DNA from: Micromonospora sp. NBC_00389
GTDB taxonomy: Bacteria; Actinomycetota; Actinomycetes; Mycobacteriales; Micromonosporaceae
Direction: 5' to 3'
DNA: 64,000 nt
Assembly (NCBI RefSeq): GCF_036059255.1
Contig: NZ_CP107947.1
Location: forward strand, 1,364,001 to 1,428,000
The notes beneath the pieces are model-generated. The model was not told the DNA's origin and made no database searches. It saw nothing but the letters and a program-made list of their open reading frames with translations. Shown here one piece after another: positions 58,649 through 64,000 of the stretch (position 1 is its first letter; every line of letters starts with the position of its first letter). The position numbers and the translations under genes were made by a program.

Positions 58649-59062
58649 GTGGCCAAGCAACTTCCTGACGTCAGGTCGGGCGGTGCGGTACCGCCGCCCC
58701 GGCGGACCCGGATCGTGCTGGCCGACATCACCCGGCAGGACACTCGTGCCGAGCGGACCCGCGCCGAGCTGGCTCAGCAGACCCAGGTCGGCGAGGCGTT
58801 GGTCCGCGGCCTGGTCCGGGCCCAGCTCGCGCTGGCGCTGCGGCTCTCGCTGGTGGTGGCGATCGGGCTCGGCGGGCTGCCCTGGCTGTTCGCCATCGCA
58901 CCGTCGCTCGGCCGGACCACCGTCGCCGGCGTCAACCTGCCCTGGCTGCTGCTCGGTGTGGCCTCCTTCCCGTTCCTGATCGGCGTGGGCTGGGCGTACG
59001 TGCGGCTGGCCGAACGCAACGAACAGGACTTCACCGACCTGGTGCAGCGGCCGGAGCGCTGA
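58649..59062 (+). CDS. Small membrane partner of the SSS symporter
   Basis: 137 residues with a GTG start. Two membrane helices (ALALRLSLVVAIGLGGLPW; LPWLLLGVASFPFLIGVGW) and a C-terminal AERNEQDFTDLVQ are the pattern of the small DUF485-like subunit encoded directly before cation/acetate-type symporters. Only one base separates it from the next gene, so they are one operon. It probably stabilises or regulates the transporter. Confidence 0.8.
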   Translation: MAKQLPDVRSGGAVPPPRRTRIVLADITRQDTRAERTRAELAQQTQVGEALVRGLVRAQLALALRLSLVVAIGLGGLPWLFAIAPSLGRTTVAGVNLPWLLLGVASFPFLIGVGWAYVRLAERNEQDFTDLVQRPER

Positions 59063-59063
59063 G

Positions 59064-60704
59064 GTGGCCAACGACTACGTGGTCCCGGCCATCGTTGCGG
59101 TCACCCTGGTCACCGTCGGGATCGGCTTCTACGGGCTACGGCTGGCCCGGACGACCTCCGATTTCCTGGTCGCTTCCCGGGCGATCAGCCCGACCTGGAA
59201 CGCCGCCGCCATCGGCGGGGAGTACCTGTCGGCGGCGAGCTTCCTCGGCATCGCCGGCCTGGTCCTCAAGTACGGCGTGGACGTGCTCTGGTATCCGGTC
59301 GGGTTCGCCGCCGGCTACCTGGCCCTGCTGCTCTTCGTGGCCGCGCCGTTGCGCCGTTCCGGCGCGTTCACCCTGCCCGACTTCTGCGAGCTGCGGCTGG
59401 GCTCCCGCCGGCTGCGCATCCTGGCCACGGCCTTCGTGATCTTCATCGGCTGGCTCTACCTGGTGCCGCAGTTGCAGGGCGCCGGGCTCACCCTGGCCAC
59501 GGTGGCCGGCTCCCCGTACCCACTCGGTGCCCTGCTGGTGGCCGGCGTGGTCACCGCGAACGTGGCACTTGGTGGGATGCGGGCGATCACCTTCGTCCAG
59601 GCGTTCCAGTACTGGCTCAAGCTGACCGCGCTCGCCGTACCGGTGATCTTCCTGGCGTTGCAGTGGCAGGCCGACGGCCGGCCCGCGGTGACCCCGCCCG
59701 ACGGGCCGACGTTCCGGGCCGCGACCACCGTCGTGGTCGAGCACCGCGCGACCCTCACGCTGCCCGACGGCGAGATCCGGGAGGTACACCCCGGCGATGA
59801 GTTGACCTTCGCTGCCGGCGACCCGGTGCCGGAGGTGTCCGGGGTGGCCACCGACGCCAACGACTGGTTGCTGCCGAGCACCGCCGGCGACGACGACCGG
59901 GGCCTGTTCGCCACGTACTCGCTGATCCTGGCCACCTTCCTGGGCACCATGGGCCTGCCGCACGTGCTGGTCCGCTTCTACACCAACCCCGACGGCGCGG
60001 CGGCACGCCGGACCACCCTGGTGGTGCTGGCCCTGGTCGGCGCTTTCTATCTGCTGCCCACCCTGTACGGGGTGCTCGGTCGCATCTACACCCCGCAGTT
60101 GCTGGTCAGTGGGCAGACCGACGCCGTGGTGGTGCTGCTGCCCGGCGCGGCCCTCGGCGACGGGCTGACCGGGCGGTTGCTCGCCGCGCTGGTCGCGGCG
60201 GGCGCGTTCGCGGCCTTCCTGTCCACCTCGTCCGGGTTGCTGACCAGCGTCGCCGGAGTGATCTCGACGGACGTGCTGGGCCGGGGCTCGGTGCGCGGCT
60301 TCCGGCTGGCCACGGTGATCGCCGGTGGTGTGCCGGCGGTGCTGGCCCTGCACGTCTCCGGGTTGGACGTGTCGCAGGTGGTCGGACTGGCCTTCGCGGT
60401 CGCCGCGTCGAGCTTCTGCCCGCTGCTGGTGCTCGGCATCTGGTGGCGCGGGCTGACCGACCTGGGCGCCGCCGCCGGGGTGCTGGTCGGCGGTGGCGCG
60501 GCGATCGGCGCGGTGCTGGTCACCGTGCTCGGCCCGCCGTTGTCCGGCTGGCCGGCCACGCTCATCGCGCAGCCGGCCGCCTGGACGGTGCCACTGGCCT
60601 TCACGGTGATGGTCGCGGTGTCGATGGCGACACGTCGACGGGCCCCCGCCGACGTCGCTGCCACCATGCTCCGCCTGCACACCCCCGAAGCCCTCCGCTT
60701 GTGA
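59064..60704 (+). CDS. Sodium/solute symporter (SSS family, ActP-like)
   Basis: 546 residues with a GTG start and about thirteen membrane helices. SSF landmarks: SPTWNAAAIGGEYLSAASFLGIAG, with the signature shown as GGEYLSAASFLGIAG, GAFTLPDFCELRLGSRRLR, ALVAAGAFAAFLSTSSGLLTS and GLAFAVAASSFCPLLVLGIWW. An external soluble loop of about 60 residues (RPAVTPPDGPTFRAATT) is larger than usual. Related ActP/MctC carriers take up acetate or other short carboxylates with Na+ or H+. Substrate inferred from the small-partner gene context. Confidence 0.9.
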   Translation: MANDYVVPAIVAVTLVTVGIGFYGLRLARTTSDFLVASRAISPTWNAAAIGGEYLSAASFLGIAGLVLKYGVDVLWYPVGFAAGYLALLLFVAAPLRRSGAFTLPDFCELRLGSRRLRILATAFVIFIGWLYLVPQLQGAGLTLATVAGSPYPLGALLVAGVVTANVALGGMRAITFVQAFQYWLKLTALAVPVIFLALQWQADGRPAVTPPDGPTFRAATTVVVEHRATLTLPDGEIREVHPGDELTFAAGDPVPEVSGVATDANDWLLPSTAGDDDRGLFATYSLILATFLGTMGLPHVLVRFYTNPDGAAARRTTLVVLALVGAFYLLPTLYGVLGRIYTPQLLVSGQTDAVVVLLPGAALGDGLTGRLLAALVAAGAFAAFLSTSSGLLTSVAGVISTDVLGRGSVRGFRLATVIAGGVPAVLALHVSGLDVSQVVGLAFAVAASSFCPLLVLGIWWRGLTDLGAAAGVLVGGGAAIGAVLVTVLGPPLSGWPATLIAQPAAWTVPLAFTVMVAVSMATRRRAPADVAATMLRLHTPEALRL

Positions 60705-60787
60705 GGACAGCCGTCCGCCTCGGGGATGACGACGGGTCCACCCACCGCCGGAGCCCAGAATTGGCGATCGACCGATAGCGTCGGCTC

Positions 60788-61552
60788 ATGACTGGTGAGC
60801 AACCCGCGCTCGCACTGCGTGGCCTGGCCAAGCGGTTCGACGGCACGATCGCGGTGGCCGGCGTCGACCTCGACGTTCCCGCCGGTTCCTTCTACGGCCT
60901 GCTCGGCCCGAACGGCGCCGGCAAGACCACCACCCTGTCGATGGCGGTCGGGCTGCTGCGGCCGGACGCCGGCTTGGCCTGGGTGCTCGGCCACGACGTG
61001 TGGCGGGACCCGATCGCCGCCAAGCGGCTGCTCGGCGTGATGCCCGACGGGGTGCGGCTGTTCGACCGGCTGACCGGGGCGGAGCTGCTGGCGTACAACG
61101 GGCTGTTGCGCGGAATGGACCCCACGGTCGTCGACCAGCGGGCCGCGGAGCTGCTGGACGTGCTGGCGCTCGGCGACGCCGGGCGGACGCTGGTGGTGGA
61201 CTACTCCGCGGGCATGAAGAAGAAGATCGGCCTGGCGTGTGCGTTGCTGCACGGCCCCCGGGTGCTGGTGCTGGACGAGCCGTTCGAGGCGGTCGACCCG
61301 GTCTCCGCCGCTCTGATCCGGGACATCCTCACCCGGTACGCGGCCGGCGGCGGCACGGTGGTCTTCTCCAGTCACGTGATGGAGGTCGTCGAGCGGCTCT
61401 GCTCGCACGTGGCGATCCTCGCCGCAGGCACCATCAAGCGGGTCGGCACGATCGCCGAGGTACGCGGTGACCGATCGCTGGAACAGGTCTTCGTCGAGGT
61501 GGTCGGCGGGCGCACCGCGACCGGTGAGGAGCTGTCGTGGCTCTCCCAGTGA
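60788..61552 (+). CDS. ABC transporter ATP-binding protein
   Basis: 254 residues, ATG start. Walker A LLGPNGAGKTTTLSM, signature YSAGMKKKIGLA (S-A-G-M in place of SGG), Walker B RVLVLDEPFEAVDPVS and switch His in VVFSSHVMEVVERL. This is the ABC-2 export type. It overlaps the permease gene by 16 bases. The substrate is unknown; members of this subgroup move lipids, antibiotics or small peptides out. Confidence 0.93.
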   Translation: MTGEQPALALRGLAKRFDGTIAVAGVDLDVPAGSFYGLLGPNGAGKTTTLSMAVGLLRPDAGLAWVLGHDVWRDPIAAKRLLGVMPDGVRLFDRLTGAELLAYNGLLRGMDPTVVDQRAAELLDVLALGDAGRTLVVDYSAGMKKKIGLACALLHGPRVLVLDEPFEAVDPVSAALIRDILTRYAAGGGTVVFSSHVMEVVERLCSHVAILAAGTIKRVGTIAEVRGDRSLEQVFVEVVGGRTATGEELSWLSQ

Positions 61553-63240
61553 GCGCCGCCGCCGTACCCGCCGGGCCGGTCCGGGCCGTCTCCGCCCGGC
61601 ATTTCATGCGGCTCAAGCTGCGAGTGATGGGCAACAACTTCCGGGGGCAGGGCTGGCGGGTCGCGCTGTTCATCGGCGGTGCACTGGTCGGGCTCTGGTT
61701 CGCCGCCGCTGGCTTCTTCCTCTTCGCGGTGCCCGGCTTGACGGACAACGGCCGGTACGCGGTGCTGATCGCGGCGGCCGGAGGCGGGCTGCTGGTGCTC
61801 GGCTGGCTGCTCATGCCGCTGGTCTTCTTCGGGGTGGACGAGACGCTGGACCCGGCCCGGTTCGCGCTGCTGCCGCTGTCCCGACGCACGCTGGTCACCG
61901 GCCTCTTCGCCGCGGCCCTGATCAGCGTGCCGGTGCTGGCGGTGCTGATCGCGTCGTTCGGGCTGGTGCTCACCGCCTGGGCGCTGGGTGGTTGGTCCGC
62001 AGGTCTGGTGGCCGTGCTCGGCGTGATCGGTGGACTGCTGCTTTGCGTGGCCGCCAGCCGGGCGGTGACCAGCGCCTTCGCCACCATGCTGCGGTCCCGC
62101 CGCGTGCGTGACCTGGCGGCCGTGCTGCTGGCGGTGGTCGCCGCACTGCTCGGCCCGTTGCAGGTCTTCGGCCTCGCCGCGCTGCGGGAGACGGACTGGA
62201 CACGGCTGACCGGGGTGGCGACCGTGGTCGGCTGGACCCCGTTCGGCGCGCCGTGGACCGCCGGCATCGACGTGGCCCAGGGCCGGGTCTGGGCCGCTCC
62301 GCTCAAGCTGCTGATCACGGTGGTGGCGCTCGGTGCCCTGCTGGCCTGGTGGTCGCGGTCGCTGGAGTCGGCGATGGTGGGGGCGGTGAGCGCCGGCAAG
62401 GCCCCCGCCCAGCGCGACATCACCGCTGGCGCGGTCGCCCAACTGTTTCCCCGGGTCGCCGGCTGGGCCCGTCGGGACCGGTTCGGGGCGCTGGTCGCCC
62501 GGGAGGCCCGCTACTGGTGGCGGGACGCCCGACGCCGGGCCAACCTGATCACGATCGCGGTGGTCGGCATCTTCGTGCCGGTAATGATCAACCTTGGTGG
62601 CGCGGGGTTCGCGGTCGAGGACGAGCAGGGTCTGACGACGAGTGCCGCCGACAGCTCACCGGTCCTGGTCACCCTCTCCATGCTCTTCGTCGGCGTGCTC
62701 GCCTCGGTCACCCTGGCCAACCAGTTCGGCTTCGACGGCAGCGCGTACGCCGTGAACGTGGTGGCCGGGGTGCCCGGCCGGGTGGAGCTGCGCGCCCGGA
62801 TGACGGCCTTCTCGCTGTACGTGCTGCCGATGCTGGCGGTCGTCGCGGTGGTCCTGTCGGTGGTGCTCGGCCGCCCGGGCTGGATCGGCCTGACGGCCGG
62901 CAGCCTGGCCGCCACCTACGGTGCCGGGCTGGCAGTGAACAGCTTCGTCTCGGTGCTCGGGGCGTACTCGCTGCCGGAGACGAGCAACCCGTTCGCGATG
63001 AACAGCGGTGCGGGTATCGCGAAGGGCCTGCTCACCCTGCTGGCCATGGTCATCTCGGCAGTCGTCGCGGTGCCGATGGTGGTGGCCGCGGCGCTGCTCG
63101 GTGACGTGTGGCTCTGGTTGGCCCTGCCGGTCGGTGCGGCGTACGGGTTGGGCGCGGCGTTGTTGGGCGCGTATCTGGCCGGCGACGTGCTGGACCGCCG
63201 GCAGCCGGAGCTGCTGGCCACCGTCACCCCGCGCCGCTGA
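61537..63240 (+). CDS. ABC-2 type permease
   Basis: 567 residues. GTG 61537 is favoured because GAGGAG lies just upstream; GTG 61549 overlaps the previous stop as GTGA but lacks a ribosome binding site. About twelve membrane helices with long loops, like other large actinobacterial ABC-2 permeases. The region RDRFGALVAREARYWWRDARRR, shown in part as AREARYWWRDARRR, is the typical cytoplasmic coupling part. Together with the ATPase it forms an exporter of unknown substrate. Confidence 0.88.
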   Translation: MALPVSAAAVPAGPVRAVSARHFMRLKLRVMGNNFRGQGWRVALFIGGALVGLWFAAAGFFLFAVPGLTDNGRYAVLIAAAGGGLLVLGWLLMPLVFFGVDETLDPARFALLPLSRRTLVTGLFAAALISVPVLAVLIASFGLVLTAWALGGWSAGLVAVLGVIGGLLLCVAASRAVTSAFATMLRSRRVRDLAAVLLAVVAALLGPLQVFGLAALRETDWTRLTGVATVVGWTPFGAPWTAGIDVAQGRVWAAPLKLLITVVALGALLAWWSRSLESAMVGAVSAGKAPAQRDITAGAVAQLFPRVAGWARRDRFGALVAREARYWWRDARRRANLITIAVVGIFVPVMINLGGAGFAVEDEQGLTTSAADSSPVLVTLSMLFVGVLASVTLANQFGFDGSAYAVNVVAGVPGRVELRARMTAFSLYVLPMLAVVAVVLSVVLGRPGWIGLTAGSLAATYGAGLAVNSFVSVLGAYSLPETSNPFAMNSGAGIAKGLLTLLAMVISAVVAVPMVVAAALLGDVWLWLALPVGAAYGLGAALLGAYLAGDVLDRRQPELLATVTPRR

Positions 63241-63298
63241 GCACGAGGCCGGGCGGAACGGCCGGCCCTCCCGCTCGACGTGGGGTGGCGGGGTCACA

Positions 63299-63832
63299 AT
63301 GTTTCACGTGAATCATGATCCGGGTGCCGAGATCCACCACACCGACCCGTTCGCGGTGCCGGCCGGGCAGCGATCGCCGGTACGCCGGCTGCGCGGTCGG
63401 CTCGCCGCGCCGGTGACCCTCTGGACGGCGCCCGGCCCGGCCGGGCTGACCGTCTCGTCCACTCTCGTCGCCGAGGGTGAGCCGGACCGGCTGCTCGGGC
63501 TGATCGACCCGGAATCCGATCTCTGGGCGGCGGTTGAGGAGGCGGGCCGCTTCGCGGTGGCGCCGCTGGGGCCGCCGCACCGGCAGCTCGCCGACCGGTT
63601 CGCCGGCCTCTTCCCCGCCCCGGGTGGGCTCTTCGCCACCGGATCCTGGCTCGACACGCCGTACGGGCCGGTCCTCTCCGACGCTGGCGGGTGGGCCGGG
63701 TGCCGGCTGGACACCGCCCGGGAATGCGGGTGGGCACTGCTGGTGGAGGCCACGATCGAGGCGGTCGACCTGGCCGAGGATGGCTCCCCGCTGCTGCACT
63801 ACCGCGGTCGCTACCACGAGCTGCCGGGCTGA
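63299..63832 (+). CDS. Flavin reductase-like FMN-binding protein
   Basis: 177 residues from ATG 63299. A split-barrel flavin reductase fold: PVTLWTAPGPAGLTVSSTLVAEGEP, RLLGLIDPESDLWAAVEEAG and RFAVAPLGPPHRQLADRFAG resemble FMN-binding domains of flavin-dependent reductases (NADH:FMN type). The C-terminal YRGRYHEL closes the domain. It could supply reduced flavin to monooxygenases encoded elsewhere. Its start codon overlaps a parS-like palindrome (63300-63315). Confidence 0.8.
   Translation: MFHVNHDPGAEIHHTDPFAVPAGQRSPVRRLRGRLAAPVTLWTAPGPAGLTVSSTLVAEGEPDRLLGLIDPESDLWAAVEEAGRFAVAPLGPPHRQLADRFAGLFPAPGGLFATGSWLDTPYGPVLSDAGGWAGCRLDTARECGWALLVEATIEAVDLAEDGSPLLHYRGRYHELPG
63300..63315. promoter_or_regulatory. 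parS-like site (15 of 16 matches)
   Basis: TGTTTCACGTGAATCA differs at one base from the bacterial parS consensus TGTTTCACGTGAAACA bound by ParB. It overlaps the ATG of the flavin reductase gene. Chance occurrence in 64 kb of GC-rich DNA is unlikely. parS sites usually cluster around the replication origin, and no origin genes are visible here. Confidence 0.6.
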
Positions 63833-63871
63833 CCGGGCGGCCCGGCGGCTGACCGCGTCGACCCACCGGTC

Positions 63872-63892
63872 ACCGGAGTGACCTGGGTCACT
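63872..63892. terminator. Dyad after the flavin reductase gene
   Basis: GAGTGACC and GGTCACTC around TG form a perfect 8-bp dyad about 40 bases after the last gene's stop. It could be a terminator or an operator for a gene to the right of the window. Confidence 0.35.
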
Positions 63893-64000
63893 CGGCGCAG
63901 CCAGCCAACCGCTCGGCGCACTCACCGACCGGCGTCGATCTCACCCTTCCCCGGCAGGGAGCGCGCTCTCTACGGTGCGCGAAACCCCCCCGACGCCTGT

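Noticed and set aside
59136..60680. Long minus-strand frame opposite the SSS symporter
   Set aside because: Gln/His/Arg-rich shadow translation; the plus strand carries clear symporter motifs.

Overview
The window is high-GC actinobacterial DNA, most likely from Micromonospora or a close relative (Micromonosporaceae). Support comes from GC-rich third codon positions, frequent GTG starts, mosaic short operons, actinobacterial families (DUF5701, EcsC-like, DUF1906, SoxR, LtrA) and inverted or direct repeats of a kind I remember from Micromonospora intergenic regions. The genus is an inference.

Bases 1-9.9 kb are an accessory island whose left end lies outside the window. It has sparse, less GC-biased genes and abuts the 3' end of an intact tRNA-Arg(ACG) at 9939-10011. 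It carries a HEPN-type protein, a CoiA-like nuclease next to a DUF1883 protein, a 1038-residue nuclease-STAND NTPase-repeat protein resembling Avs-type antiphage sensors, and an AbiJ-like protein whose C-terminus looks replaced next to the tRNA. On the minus strand at 559-637 the island also holds what reads as a circularly permuted tRNA gene. The 3' half comes first, a 6-nt linker follows, then the 5' half. The acceptor stem (7/7) and anticodon stem (5/5) form only when the halves are read in permuted order. It has its own promoter-like sequence and a 15-bp terminator-like hairpin. This is the most unusual item in the window.

From 10 to 30 kb the chromosome looks ordinary. In order it holds tRNA-Arg, tRNA-Ser(GCT), an EcsC-like protein, a CPBP protease, a flavohemoglobin, an XRE-peptide deformylase fusion, an FhuF-like reductase under an IdeR-like box, GT-C and GT2 glycosyltransferases, a methyltransferase, a PEBP protein, LtrA, tRNA-Ser(TGA), a quinone oxidoreductase facing SoxR with a perfect operator palindrome, and a secreted SGNH hydrolase with a ricin-type lectin domain.

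From 30 to 49 kb there is an OmpR-type two-component system with a lipoprotein, then a DUF1906 secreted protein, a phosphotransferase, thiolase, rhomboid protease, cyclophilin, CorA, an aminotransferase, and NTF2-like, CBS and NUDIX proteins. A tight three-gene operon follows (nucleotidyltransferase, glycerol-1-phosphate dehydrogenase homologue, CDP-alcohol phosphatidyltransferase), suggesting assembly of a CDP-activated polyol phosphate headgroup. A GT4 glycosyltransferase and an Fpg/Nei glycosylase come next.

From 49 to 64 kb there is an initiating sugar transferase, a LytS/LytTR pair, DUF5701, Uma2, a cluster of DnaA-box-like sequences ahead of an OmpR-type regulator/kinase/DUF4173 operon, an SSS symporter with its small partner, an ABC-2 exporter, and a flavin reductase whose start codon overlaps a near-consensus parS sequence.
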